Assembly: GCA_964453115.1 (NCBI GenBank)
Contig: CAYVRT010000002.1
Coordinates: forward strand, 62,001 to 126,000
DNA from: JAIWNK01 sp964453115
GTDB lineage: Bacteria; Chloroflexota; Anaerolineae; Anaerolineales; Anaerolineaceae
Direction: 5' to 3'
DNA length: 64,000 bases
The notes beneath the pieces are model-generated. The model ran no database searches. It saw only the letters and a program-made list of their open reading frames with translations, and had not been told where the DNA came from. Below are positions 8,173-17,022 of this stretch, piece after piece. Every line of letters begins with the position of its first letter. Within the stretch, counting starts at the first letter, position 1. The translations under genes and the position numbers were made by a program.

Positions 8173-8245
8173 GGATGGAGGGCAATTCACTTCCCTCTCA
8201 ACCGAACGGTCCTTAGTTTACCATACCCAGCGCAGAGCGTCAAGG

Positions 8246-10633
8246 TTAAACCAGCGGTTTCTTTTCAGAAGCATTCACCTGCTGCGCCTGCCGGCGAATT
8301 TCACCCAACACCTGTTTGGCATGTTGTTCGACCGTCTGCGCCTGCGTTTGCACCCGCCCCAATTCGTCCAGTGCCTCTACTGCCAACCGCTTACGAAACG
8401 GACGTTGCACGCGCACCAACGCCTCGCGCGCTCCGTGCAATATCTGTTCATCCGCCATAAACGGGTCCATCTCCGCCAGGCTACCCTGCAACCATGTCGC
8501 CCCCTGTCGCGCAGCACGCGCCTCCTGCAACACCTGCTCCGCACGCCCCAGCGCCTCGCCAGTCTCACGCAGTCGCTCCGCCACCCGATTCCCCTCCGTC
8601 AACCGCTCGCTGCGCATCACCTGAACGCCCTTCAACAAAGTCGTTCCAGCCTGCACCACCCCCAACATCGAATGCAGCCCATCCCGCTGCACCCGTCCAG
8701 CCTCGCCCAACCAGCGCTCAATCCGTTCGTCCATTTCCCCCACAGCCGAAAAATCGAGATACTCATGTCGGCGCAACTGATCCAATTCCACCCGCAGGGA
8801 GCGCAATTTCTCCTGCAAATCAATCAACAGCCCCTCATTCTTGCGCAGTTCCGCCTGATACATCGTCCCCAAGCGTTGCGCATCCCCACGCAGCTTCTCT
8901 GCCACCGTTGCCAGCGCCCCAAAATCTTCACCCTGCTTTGCAACCTGCGCGCGCAGTCTCGCCACCTGCCGGGTAATCTCCTGTGCCTGCGCCTTCTGCT
9001 CCGGCAGCCCATCCGCTGCCACGCGACCACACTGCCCAAAAGCCGCATCCCCGAGTGCCTTCTGCGCCCGCTGAAGTTCCATCAACACCAGCGCCTGCAC
9101 CTTCTCTGCCGCGTCACAACGGCGCTCCAGCGTCTGAAGCGCCTCCTGCGCTCGCTGCCAGGTCTGCACCACATCCCCCAGACGACTCTCAATCACCACC
9201 ATCCCACCCGCCTGTGCTGCCGCAAGTACGGTCTGAAGCCCGCTCAGTGCCTCCTGCAAGCCCTTCCAATCGCCGCGAGTGCGGTAACGCTCATGCCGCG
9301 CTCCCAATGCCTGTAAAACCCGCTCAGCCCGTTGCTGAACAGACTGCACGCGTGTTGCATGAACATCTGCAACCAGCGCATGATAGCGCTCCAATCGCCG
9401 TCTAAACTCCGATTGTGTCTGCTGCACCTGATCAGGTTTAAAGGCTTCAAAACGCCGGTAATCCTCCATCTGATCCGAACGCAGCGTCTGCATCACGCGC
9501 TGCAACTGCCCTTCCAGCACCTGCACAAGTCCCAACGAGGTATCCATCTGATAAGTAGAGGGCAAATCGCGCAGCCAATCTCGCAACGCAGCTAGTGCCT
9601 CATCCGTCTCCGCATACAAACGTTCCAGCCGTTCTCGCTCCTGTTGTAAGCGATTCAAACGCGCCAGCCAATCCTTGCCCATCTTTAGCAAATCCGTCAA
9701 ACCCGTTTCCACCGCATCAAAACGGCCAGCCTCAAACTCTGTATGAATGCGGGCTTGTAATTGGTCCAACCCCAACCATTCCGGACGCAAAGTAGGGCAG
9801 GCATAGTGCGTCTCTTCCTCCTTCAAACGCTCATCCATATCCAGCAACATTTGCCGCGCCTGCTCCAGGCGCGGCAAAAATTTCTGCCGCTTCTCCACCA
9901 ACAACTTCAGTGCCTCCTCTGCGCCGCCCACCTTCGCTTCTGCCTGCTGATGCAGCGCATACGCCTTGACCACCACATCCGGATCATCCCGCACGCGCAG
10001 CAACGCATCCGCTTGTTCCAACTCGCCAATCGCCTCAGACAGTTTACCAACCGCCTCCGTCAATGCCCCCGCTGCATTGAAGCCATCAGCTTGTTGCCGC
10101 AACTCCACAGCCACATCTCGCGTCTGCCCCACGCGGCGCACCACCTCACGACCCTGACGAGGCACCTCATTCAATACCACTTGCACCGCCTGTGCTGCCC
10201 GCTCTGCCCGGCGCAACTGTCGGTCTGCCTGTTCCAATTGCCAGGCAGACCATAAACGCCGCCCCAATTCATAAAAAATTGGCAGCACCAGCCAGAGCGC
10301 CCAACTTGGCAAGAGCGGAATTCCCTCCGGTTTTACACCCACCAACTTTCGGCGCACGCTTTCCAGCGCCTTCAGGCCACCATCCGCCTCAACCTTGCCG
10401 CGCCGACACAATGAGGTGTAGGGTTCACCAATCTCTTTGGGCAGCAAGCGCGCCAGGTTAATCAAATCGCGGCGCGTCCTGCCCTCCTCCTCAGCAATTG
10501 CTTGATAGTGCTGCTTCCAAACCGCCACCTCAGGGCGCAGCGAAAACAACCACAGTGCTGCACCAATCGTCACAGCCAGAACCAGGAAACCAACCAGCCA
10601 CCAAACAAACTCCGGCACACCTGCAGGTTCCAT
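8246..10633 (-). CDS. Large coiled-coil membrane-anchored protein, 795 aa, EzrA-like architecture
   Basis: I do not recognise the family by sequence. An N-terminal membrane helix (about residues 8-28, WWLVGFLVLAVTIGAALWLF) and a second hydrophobic patch (LLPSWALWLVLPIFYELG, near 105-122) are followed by ~650 residues of almost continuous heptad-type helix rich in Gln, Glu, Arg and Leu. This layout resembles EzrA, a membrane-anchored spectrin-like regulator of FtsZ rings, but I see no sequence motif proving relation. The ATG at 10633 is preferred over a TTG two codons upstream because AAAGGG sits 6 nt before it. It could be a structural protein at the membrane. Confidence 0.85.
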   Translation of the reverse strand: MEPAGVPEFVWWLVGFLVLAVTIGAALWLFSLRPEVAVWKQHYQAIAEEEGRTRRDLINLARLLPKEIGEPYTSLCRRGKVEADGGLKALESVRRKLVGVKPEGIPLLPSWALWLVLPIFYELGRRLWSAWQLEQADRQLRRAERAAQAVQVVLNEVPRQGREVVRRVGQTRDVAVELRQQADGFNAAGALTEAVGKLSEAIGELEQADALLRVRDDPDVVVKAYALHQQAEAKVGGAEEALKLLVEKRQKFLPRLEQARQMLLDMDERLKEEETHYACPTLRPEWLGLDQLQARIHTEFEAGRFDAVETGLTDLLKMGKDWLARLNRLQQERERLERLYAETDEALAALRDWLRDLPSTYQMDTSLGLVQVLEGQLQRVMQTLRSDQMEDYRRFEAFKPDQVQQTQSEFRRRLERYHALVADVHATRVQSVQQRAERVLQALGARHERYRTRGDWKGLQEALSGLQTVLAAAQAGGMVVIESRLGDVVQTWQRAQEALQTLERRCDAAEKVQALVLMELQRAQKALGDAAFGQCGRVAADGLPEQKAQAQEITRQVARLRAQVAKQGEDFGALATVAEKLRGDAQRLGTMYQAELRKNEGLLIDLQEKLRSLRVELDQLRRHEYLDFSAVGEMDERIERWLGEAGRVQRDGLHSMLGVVQAGTTLLKGVQVMRSERLTEGNRVAERLRETGEALGRAEQVLQEARAARQGATWLQGSLAEMDPFMADEQILHGAREALVRVQRPFRKRLAVEALDELGRVQTQAQTVEQHAKQVLGEIRRQAQQVNASEKKPLV

Positions 10634-10728
10634 AAACAACCCTTTACCACCTTTGCGAGAGGATCGCTAAACAAGTTAATTATACGTCAGAGCATCATTT
10701 CCGCCACCATCAAAAAACACCAATCCTC

Positions 10729-10757
10729 TTGTCCCTGTCCGTCAATGGTGCTATACT
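10729..10757 (+). promoter_or_regulatory. Promoter of the glycosyltransferase gene
   Basis: TTGTCC (10729-10734) and TATACT (10752-10757) are 17 bp apart, and the -10 box carries an upstream TG (TGC TATACT). The start codon at 10786 follows a GGAG site. Confidence 0.6.
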
Positions 10758-10785
10758 GCCTGCCAGACCTCACCCGGAGTTATCC

Positions 10786-11862
10786 ATGCATCACCTTGCC
10801 TGCTTCGTCAGCGCCCATGGCTTTGGTCATGCAGCCCGCGTCAGCGCCGTGCTGCAAGCCATGCGCCGCCTTCACCCTGCCCTGCAAATCACCCTCTATA
10901 CCCAGGCACCATCCTGGTTCTTTGAACAAACCCTTGGGCCAACTTTTGTTCATCAACCCTGTGATGCGGATGTGGGCGTTGTTCAATCCACCCCGCTTGA
11001 TGAAGATCTGTCAGCCACCATTGAGCGCCTGCGTGCCTTCTTTCCATTTCCCGCTGCCCGTCTACAAGCACTGGCTGACAATTTGCGCGGGCGAAGAACC
11101 GATGCCGTCCTGTGTGATATTTCCCCGCTTGGCATTGCTGCAGCTCACGCCGCCGGTCTGCCGGCCCTCCTGGTTGAAAACTTCACCTGGGATTGGATTT
11201 ATGAGGGCTACTTGCAGCGCGCCCCCGACCTGCGCCCATTTTTGCAGCCACTACATGAAACCTTCGCCACCAGCGACCTGCACATTCAAACCGAACCGCT
11301 TTGCCAGCCCTGGCCGAACGCCGATCTGCTCACCAGCCCTGCCGCCCGTCCCGCCCGTCTGCCCCGACAGGAAATCCGGCGCAGGTTGCATGTCCCTCAT
11401 CACGCCCCAATGGTCTTGCTCAGCATGGGCGGCATCCCTGAACAGTACTCCTTCCTAAATGTCCTCAAACGTCTGCCAAATTTGCACTTCGTCGTTCCGG
11501 GCGGCAGTTCCACCGAAACCGTTGAAGACAATTTGACCCTCATCCCACACCGCTCACGCTACTATCACCCCGACTTGGTTGCCGCATGCGACCTGCTGAT
11601 TGGAAAATCAGGCTACAGCACCATTGCCGAAGCCTGCCAAAACGGCGTTCCCTTTGCCTTCATCAGCCGCACCAATTTTCGCGAAGCACCGGTGCTCAGT
11701 CGCTTCATTCAACAGCACCTGCCCAGCCTAGAAATTCACGAGGCCGACTACCCTGGGTTGAAATGGATCGCTCAGCTGGAAGAACTACTCGCTCAACCGC
11801 GCCCCGCCAAACGCCTGCCCAATGGTGCTGAACAAATCGCCCAGGCCCTGCTCAACTACTAA
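10786..11862 (+). CDS. GT-B-type glycosyltransferase-like protein
   Basis: This 358-residue protein begins with a glycine/histidine loop typical of GT-B glycosyltransferases (FVSAHGFGHAARVSAVL). The C-terminal half carries the second Rossmann domain with a nucleotide-sugar-site pattern (ACDLLIGKSGYSTIAEACQNGVP), like MurG and related enzymes. Donor and acceptor cannot be told. Similar N-terminal motifs occur in arabinose-kinase-associated domains, but the C-terminal part favours a transferase. The ATG is chosen over an upstream in-frame TTG at 10729 because that codon overlaps the -35 box. It ends 4 bp into the convergent lipoprotein gene. Confidence 0.82.
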   Translation: MHHLACFVSAHGFGHAARVSAVLQAMRRLHPALQITLYTQAPSWFFEQTLGPTFVHQPCDADVGVVQSTPLDEDLSATIERLRAFFPFPAARLQALADNLRGRRTDAVLCDISPLGIAAAHAAGLPALLVENFTWDWIYEGYLQRAPDLRPFLQPLHETFATSDLHIQTEPLCQPWPNADLLTSPAARPARLPRQEIRRRLHVPHHAPMVLLSMGGIPEQYSFLNVLKRLPNLHFVVPGGSSTETVEDNLTLIPHRSRYYHPDLVAACDLLIGKSGYSTIAEACQNGVPFAFISRTNFREAPVLSRFIQQHLPSLEIHEADYPGLKWIAQLEELLAQPRPAKRLPNGAEQIAQALLNY

Positions 11863-12773
11863 GGAGTCACTGCACAGCGAAAGCCAAAATAATCTGCCTG
11901 TGTCATTGGTGACAAATTGCCCCGCATCGAGGCCCGCACAATCGTATAATCGCCGCGAAACGCACCGCCCCGCACCACACGATGTTCCCCTGTTTGTGGG
12001 CCAGTGGGATTCACAACAACCTCATTTGGCCTATAATCGCTATACGCATTCTCGTCAAACCAATCCGCTGTCCATTCCCAAACATTCCCGGCCATATCCA
12101 GCGCCCCATACGGACTCGCCCCTTTTGGATAGCTCCCCACCCGCAAAGTATCCCCACCACCATCCGTATATCCATAATTTGCATACGAGCCGTTGGCATA
12201 ATTTCCCCACGGATACACCCGTCCATCCGTGCCACGCGCCGCCTTCTCCCACTCTGCTTCAGTTGGCAGCCTTCGCCCAGCCCAGGTGCAATATTGCTGC
12301 GCCTGCTCCCAACCAATATAAATCACCGGGTGTTCCTGATACAATGCCGAACCGTAATAGAACTGTCGTGTGTTCGAGCGCGTCTCAGGCAACAAATCAC
12401 ACCCCCCTGCTGCAACGCATTCTGCATACTGCCGATTCGTCACTTCTGTTTGATCCAACCAAAACGCATCCAGCATCACTCGGTGCGCTGGTTTTTCATA
12501 GGGCTTGGCCTCTAAATCTTTCTCCTGTGCTCCCATCCAAAACTCGCCCGCCGGCACACACACCAGCACACTCCCGTCCACTGGCGAAACCCAGGTTTGA
12601 TACACCGCATCGCACGGCGGAGGAAACGCCGACTGAATCGGCGGCGTTTCCTCCCAGGGCAACACAGTTGCTGAGGGCGTTAGCAGCATCCCTGCTTGTG
12701 TGCTTTCAGCAGCACAGGCAGCCAACACCCCCCCCATCCATAGAAAAAACACTCCCAAAATCCAGCGTTTCAT
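11859..12773 (-). CDS. SUMF1/FGE-sulfatase-domain lipoprotein
   Basis: This 304-residue protein begins with a lipoprotein signal (lipobox LAAC) and then a formylglycine-generating-enzyme fold: VPAGEFWMGAQ, FWLDQTEVTNRQYAECV, GWEQAQQYCTWAGRRLPTE, WEKAARG, MAGNVWEWTADW and a C-terminal RGGAF...YFGFRC. True FGE enzymes oxidise a sulfatase Cys, but the domain is also used as a carbohydrate or peptide-binding module. With no sulfatase nearby and an extracytoplasmic location, a binding or unknown enzymatic role is as likely. There is no ribosome binding site. A TATAAT sits 8 nt before the ATG, so the mRNA may be nearly leaderless. Confidence 0.9.
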   Translation of the reverse strand: MKRWILGVFFLWMGGVLAACAAESTQAGMLLTPSATVLPWEETPPIQSAFPPPCDAVYQTWVSPVDGSVLVCVPAGEFWMGAQEKDLEAKPYEKPAHRVMLDAFWLDQTEVTNRQYAECVAAGGCDLLPETRSNTRQFYYGSALYQEHPVIYIGWEQAQQYCTWAGRRLPTEAEWEKAARGTDGRVYPWGNYANGSYANYGYTDGGGDTLRVGSYPKGASPYGALDMAGNVWEWTADWFDENAYSDYRPNEVVVNPTGPQTGEHRVVRGGAFRGDYTIVRASMRGNLSPMTQADYFGFRCAVTP

Positions 12774-12781
12774 TGCACAAC

Positions 12782-12805
12782 ATTATAACCGATTCAGGCT
12801 ATAAT
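12782..12805. promoter_or_regulatory. Divergent -10 boxes between the FGE-like and PrsW genes
   Basis: A minus-strand TATAAT (12787-12782) faces the FGE-like gene and a plus-strand TATAAT (12800-12805) faces the PrsW gene, 12 bp apart. Neither has a good -35 box. The two promoters must overlap. Confidence 0.45.
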
Positions 12806-12833
12806 CAAACTATCCTAACCATGTGAGGTACTT

Positions 12834-13979
12834 ATGTCATTTTCCGCCCCTCCCACACCAGTTCCTCTCCCCGCCCCACGCACCTCGGCCAACAGCCGTG
12901 TTCTGCCCTGGGTGGGTGTAATTGTTGCCATTGCATCCATTTGCTGCTGTGGCACCCTCCTTTCCATTTGGGTTGGCTCCGAAGGCGGCATGGGCGGGCT
13001 GCTGCTTGGGCTGCTACTTGCCTTTCTGCCCGTCCCTTTCTACGTCTTGCTTGCCCTTTGGATAGACCGTTACGAGCCAGAGCCAGCCTGGATGTTGGAC
13101 GCCGCCTTTATTTGGGGGGCGGTCATCGCTACCGCCTTTTCTGCCATCATCAACACAGCCAATGGGCTGCTGATTGCCGCACTGGCCGGTTTTCAAGCAG
13201 GCGACCTGTTCAGTGCCATTGTCTCTGCCCCCATCTTTGAGGAAGCATTCAAAGGCATTGCTCTGTTCATCTTCTTCCTCTGGCGGAAAGACGAGTTTGA
13301 TAATATCGTAGACGGCGTTCTCTATGCCGCCATGCTGGGTCTTGGTTTTGCCATGGTCGAAAACGTCATTTATTATGGCCGCGAATTTGGTGCCGAAGGT
13401 CTGCAAGGATCTTTGATCCTGTTTGCCATTCGCGGGCTGGCACTCCCCTTCCTGCATCCGCTTTGTACCGCCATGACCGGCATTGGCCTTGGCTACACCC
13501 GCCAATCCACCAAAGGCTGCCTGCGTTACCTGGCCCCCTTCCTTGGTTATTTTGCTGCCGTCACCCTCCATGGGGTCTGGAATCTCTCGGCTAGCCTGGG
13601 TGGATGGATCATCGCTTACTTCGTTGTTCTCATCCCCACCCTGATTGCAGTTTTAATTTTGGTTGCCGTTGTGCGCAACCGCGAGGGAAAAATCCTGCGT
13701 CAATACCTGCTGCCTGACCTACAAAATAGCCGTCTGAGTGATGCCGAATACCTGGCAATGCACAGCCTACGCGCTCGCACAAGCCTTCTTTGGAGCACGT
13801 TCTTCAAACACGGTTTTTCGGCCTGGCGTCGTACCACCCATTTTTATCAACTGGGCGGTGAGCTTGCCTTTCATCGCTGGCGCATTGCACGCGGCATCAT
13901 TCCCAACGATCAAACTGCGTTTGAAAAGGAAATTGGTTATCTGCAAGCCATGGGGCGCAACATCACACAATCAGCCTGA
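12834..13979 (+). CDS. PrsW-family intramembrane metalloprotease
   Basis: This 381-residue polytopic protein has the PrsW/CAAX-protease-like motifs in order: E136-E137 in APIFEEAFKG, then MVENVIYYG (E176, N177), H208 in LALPFLHPL, and a late LHGVWN. In Bacillus PrsW cleaves the anti-sigma factor RsiW; other members process membrane substrates. No sigma/anti-sigma pair is near, so the target is unknown. The N-terminus is Pro-rich (residues 5-16) before the first helix. A GAGG site lies before the ATG. The last ~60 residues are soluble and charged. The gene overlaps the convergent carbonic anhydrase by 17 bp. Confidence 0.92.
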   Translation: MSFSAPPTPVPLPAPRTSANSRVLPWVGVIVAIASICCCGTLLSIWVGSEGGMGGLLLGLLLAFLPVPFYVLLALWIDRYEPEPAWMLDAAFIWGAVIATAFSAIINTANGLLIAALAGFQAGDLFSAIVSAPIFEEAFKGIALFIFFLWRKDEFDNIVDGVLYAAMLGLGFAMVENVIYYGREFGAEGLQGSLILFAIRGLALPFLHPLCTAMTGIGLGYTRQSTKGCLRYLAPFLGYFAAVTLHGVWNLSASLGGWIIAYFVVLIPTLIAVLILVAVVRNREGKILRQYLLPDLQNSRLSDAEYLAMHSLRARTSLLWSTFFKHGFSAWRRTTHFYQLGGELAFHRWRIARGIIPNDQTAFEKEIGYLQAMGRNITQSA

Positions 13980-14532
13980 CCCGGCCATCTTCCAGGTCAT
14001 AGCGGGCGCCCACAATCTGTAAATGCCCCACCTGAACCTGTTCAGCCAAAATCGGCTCATTCATCCGCAGCATGGCAACCGTGCTGCGGATATTTTCATC
14101 AACTGCACGAGCAACATCACCATGCGCACATTGTACCGCCGGCAAGAGGCGTTCCACCACCATCGCAATATGCCCTGTCACCGCACCACCCTGCGCGGTT
14201 GCTGTCACTGCACCGCAACAGGAATGCCCCAACACCACCAACAGGGCAACATGCAAATGTTCCACCGCATATTCAAGGCTGCCCAGCGAGACATCATCCA
14301 CCACATTCCCTGCTGTGCGCACCACAAACAAGTCTCCCAGTCCCTGATCAAAAATAAGCTCAGGTGGAACACGCGAGTCGGAACAACATAAAATTGCCGC
14401 AACTGGACTCTGCCCAGCCAGCAAAGCCTGCCGACGCTCTCCATCTTGTCGTTCGTGCTGCATTTGCCCTTCTGCAAAGCGGCCATTTCCATTCAACAAC
14501 ATCTGCAAAATATCTTCTGTTTCTTGTTTCAT
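13963..14532 (-). CDS. Beta-class carbonic anhydrase
   Basis: This 189-residue enzyme interconverts CO2 and bicarbonate. Zinc ligands are visible as C50 and D52 in CCSDSRVP and H103 and C106 in GHSCCGA, with the Asp-Arg dyad D52/R54. The RTAGN motif (near 72) is also present. The start is the ATG with an AGGAG site 5 nt upstream; a longer frame extends into the neighbouring gene but has no support. It lies 13 bp downstream of the nucleotidyltransferase-like gene in the same direction, so the two are probably co-transcribed. Confidence 0.94.
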   Translation of the reverse strand: MKQETEDILQMLLNGNGRFAEGQMQHERQDGERRQALLAGQSPVAAILCCSDSRVPPELIFDQGLGDLFVVRTAGNVVDDVSLGSLEYAVEHLHVALLVVLGHSCCGAVTATAQGGAVTGHIAMVVERLLPAVQCAHGDVARAVDENIRSTVAMLRMNEPILAEQVQVGHLQIVGARYDLEDGRVRLIV

Positions 14533-14545
14533 CTTATCTCCTGTA

Positions 14546-15307
14546 TCAACGCTGCACCTCTTCCACTTCCTCATACCAGCGCACACGTCGCCCAATCCGA
14601 GCACGCATTTTCCAGGCCAGCGACTTTGGTGCAGCATCCAAAGCTGCCTGAATCTTCGTCAACCTCGCATGCAATCGGTTTGCTGACGCCTCGTCCAACC
14701 CAAACCGATCCTGAGTCAATCGTAGCAACAAACGCTCGTGGTTAATCGAGAGCGTCGTATACCAACCCCAATCTGCTGCACACAACCCGGCCACATATTC
14801 CAGATTTAACCAGTCGCCTTCGCCAGTTGCACAGTCATGATCCAGCAACAAAGCAGCCAAATCAATCGCATCTTTTTCATTGAGTTGCGCAATTTGCGCC
14901 TTGGTCAAATATAAGTCACTGACCGTCAAGGTTGGAGAATCCAACAACAACCGATCTCCCAGCGGCAGGCGATGGCACATCTCAAAACGTTCGATGAAGA
15001 CATCCACCTGCCGCTGATGAAGCGGGTCAAAAAATAGCCGTCGCCGATCACCGTTTAAGGCGTTGAATTGCCGATCCGCAAGATAACCCAACCTGGAAAA
15101 AAAAGTATCCAGGTGCTCCGCTCCCTTTTTCGCTGCCACCAAATCCAGGTCAGCATATGAACGCGCCAGTGTCGGGAGTGCAGCGCTAACAGAGTGTAAT
15201 GCAACTGCCACCCCTCCCAGGCCGCGCAGGCAAACCCCCTCCATTGAGCCCGCAGCAACCAGGCGCAACAATTCCTCTCGTAAATCGGCAATCGGCAACA
15301 AACTCAT
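14546..15307 (-). CDS. Nucleotidyltransferase-fold hypothetical protein, 253 aa
   Basis: The N-terminal half looks like a minimal nucleotidyltransferase fold: a GGVAVALHS loop at about 31-39 and YADLDLVAAKK around residues 51-61, where the two Asp would hold the metal. DPLHQRQVDVFIE and CHRLP follow. Such proteins resemble the AbiEii/MNT group used as toxins, antitoxins or RNA-modifying enzymes. The C-terminal half is helical and basic. No partner toxin is seen. It sits between the APC permease (3 bp upstream) and carbonic anhydrase (13 bp downstream), so it looks like part of a three-gene operon. Function is unknown. Confidence 0.72.
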   Translation of the reverse strand: MSLLPIADLREELLRLVAAGSMEGVCLRGLGGVAVALHSVSAALPTLARSYADLDLVAAKKGAEHLDTFFSRLGYLADRQFNALNGDRRRLFFDPLHQRQVDVFIERFEMCHRLPLGDRLLLDSPTLTVSDLYLTKAQIAQLNEKDAIDLAALLLDHDCATGEGDWLNLEYVAGLCAADWGWYTTLSINHERLLLRLTQDRFGLDEASANRLHARLTKIQAALDAAPKSLAWKMRARIGRRVRWYEEVEEVQR

Positions 15308-15310
15308 TGC

Positions 15311-16960
15311 TCACTCAACTGGAATTTCTTGATGCACCTTCTTGACATCAATCCCCCGCCGCAGGCGGTAGAGCTTAAAGCCCCAATAGATAACCAATGC
15401 CAGGGAGTACATTGCGCCCATAAAGATTAACGAATTGGGGTTTTGCAGCCCAATTCCATACAGCTTCTGAGGGTCAAACAGCCATGCCCCTAACAAGAAC
15501 AGCAAAAAGGCACCAAAAATAAGTCCCGCCACTGTAATCAACGGCACCCCCAGCACTTTATAACGCGCAATGGGAGAAGCCTCATACAGTTCCTTCTTGC
15601 GATACGGCAGCAAAATGGCGGCAATCGTCGAGCCAAGATAAGTCACCGCAATCACAAGTGTCGAATCCAACGTTAGTGAACGGAAGCCAAACACATCCCA
15701 GGCAAACAAAGCCGAAACAAGAATGGAAGGCAGCACCATCAACAACAAAGCATAAATCGGCGTACGGGTACGGGCATCCACCTCAGCCACACGCTCCGGC
15801 AACAGACGATCAAATGCCGCTGCAAAAATGACCCTCGTCGAGCTAAGGAAAACCGTCCCAGCCCAACCAAACCACCACAGCCCCATTGCACCCACAACCA
15901 GGAACTGCACCACCCGGCTCGGGCTAATCATCGCCGCCAGCAAGGCCGGGTAAGGCCAAAAAGGCAACGGCGGTTGTTGATCACTATACCCCCAGGCATA
16001 TTGCCAATAGGCACCATTCGCCTTAACGTAAAAGTCCCAACTCATAGTGCGGTTAATCAGCAAGAAAAACACGGCTGCCAGCAAGGTTGTAATGACCAAA
16101 GCCGAAGCCATCCCCCAAAAATTACGTTTGAAATCAGTTGCGCCGCGCACCTCGCCATATAATGTTGCGCCCCAGTTCGGCCACAAATTAAAAAAGACAA
16201 TGAACGGCATTGCCAGGAAAATAGCCGAAAGACTGCCGCCAAACAACGGAGAAACCGCACCAGCCGCTTCCCCAGCCTGCAAAGTCGCCTCATACACACC
16301 CTCGCCAGCGCCAAACAAAAGCTGTGACTGACTCTCCAACCCCGACCGAAATGCTTCCGGGCTACTGAACAGCAGCAGGCCAAAGACCATCGCCAGCCCA
16401 ATCATCCCACCAATGAAACACACTTTCTGAATACGCGCATACCACTTCATTCCCAACGCGATGAATAAAGATGCCACCACGCACATCAGCAACGAAGTAA
16501 CAAACAGGCCAAGCTCTGTCTGCCCAAACCACAACGCTGGCTGCCTGGCACCCACAATCGCCAGCAAAGGGGTTAGCACTTCATGCCGTAGCATATCGCT
16601 ATAAAGCGGCACCCACAACCAGAGAATAAACCACCAACCAGTCACAGCCAGAACAAACCCCACTCCACCGGTCAAAATACGGCTCTGCCAAACATAATCC
16701 CCCCCCGAGCGCGGCATTGCTGCTACCAGGCTGGCATACACAACCACCTCAAAAAGAATGAAGAGCCCGCTGATGATCAGCGTTGGCATCATTCCACCTT
16801 CCAGGAAGTACATCTGACTGAAGATATACAAACCCAGCGTCACCAAATTGATCGAAAACGTGGCATAGATGAAAGCATCAAAGACAGACCACGACCGCAC
16901 CAGCCCGGTTGCCTTTCGCACAAACAGGCTTTCTTGGGCCTTCTGAGAAGAACGAGCCAT
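15311..16960 (-). CDS. APC-superfamily amino acid permease
   Basis: This 549-residue protein has about 12-14 predicted helices. The first-helix segment (SVFDAFIYATFSINLVTLGL) and a later MPRSGGDYVWQSR match the amino acid-polyamine-organocation superfamily, where the latter follows the substrate-binding helix. Substrate cannot be read from sequence. The ATG at 16960 is chosen because GGAGG lies 6 nt before it; a GTG one codon earlier is too close. The nucleotidyltransferase-like gene begins 3 bp after its stop. Confidence 0.9.
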   Translation of the reverse strand: MARSSQKAQESLFVRKATGLVRSWSVFDAFIYATFSINLVTLGLYIFSQMYFLEGGMMPTLIISGLFILFEVVVYASLVAAMPRSGGDYVWQSRILTGGVGFVLAVTGWWFILWLWVPLYSDMLRHEVLTPLLAIVGARQPALWFGQTELGLFVTSLLMCVVASLFIALGMKWYARIQKVCFIGGMIGLAMVFGLLLFSSPEAFRSGLESQSQLLFGAGEGVYEATLQAGEAAGAVSPLFGGSLSAIFLAMPFIVFFNLWPNWGATLYGEVRGATDFKRNFWGMASALVITTLLAAVFFLLINRTMSWDFYVKANGAYWQYAWGYSDQQPPLPFWPYPALLAAMISPSRVVQFLVVGAMGLWWFGWAGTVFLSSTRVIFAAAFDRLLPERVAEVDARTRTPIYALLLMVLPSILVSALFAWDVFGFRSLTLDSTLVIAVTYLGSTIAAILLPYRKKELYEASPIARYKVLGVPLITVAGLIFGAFLLFLLGAWLFDPQKLYGIGLQNPNSLIFMGAMYSLALVIYWGFKLYRLRRGIDVKKVHQEIPVE

Positions 16961-16990
16961 CACACACCTCCAAAAAATAAAAGATTCGCC

Positions 16991-17009
16991 AAAACAGGGG
17001 TCTCCTGTG
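16991..17009 (-). terminator. Weak terminator after the phosphoesterase gene
   Basis: On the minus strand ACAGG and CCTGT (17009-16995) form a short hairpin with a 5-nt loop followed by TTTT. The stem is only 5 bp, so termination may be partial. Confidence 0.35.
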
Positions 17010-17022
17010 GCTTATAATCCCA

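Noticed and set aside
7842..8216. 124-codon frame between the tRNAs
   Set aside because: It crosses the terminator and tRNA-Asp and has no family features; the region is better seen as non-coding.
8147..9316. Long plus-strand frame (389 codons) opposite the coiled-coil gene
   Set aside because: It lies antisense to a better supported gene, begins inside tRNA-Asp, and its product is a His/Leu/Arg-rich composition artefact with no domain.
11822..12826. Plus-strand frame (334 codons) opposite the FGE-like lipoprotein
   Set aside because: It is rich in Pro, His and Thr, overlaps a clear lipoprotein gene over its whole length, and has no plausible start site.
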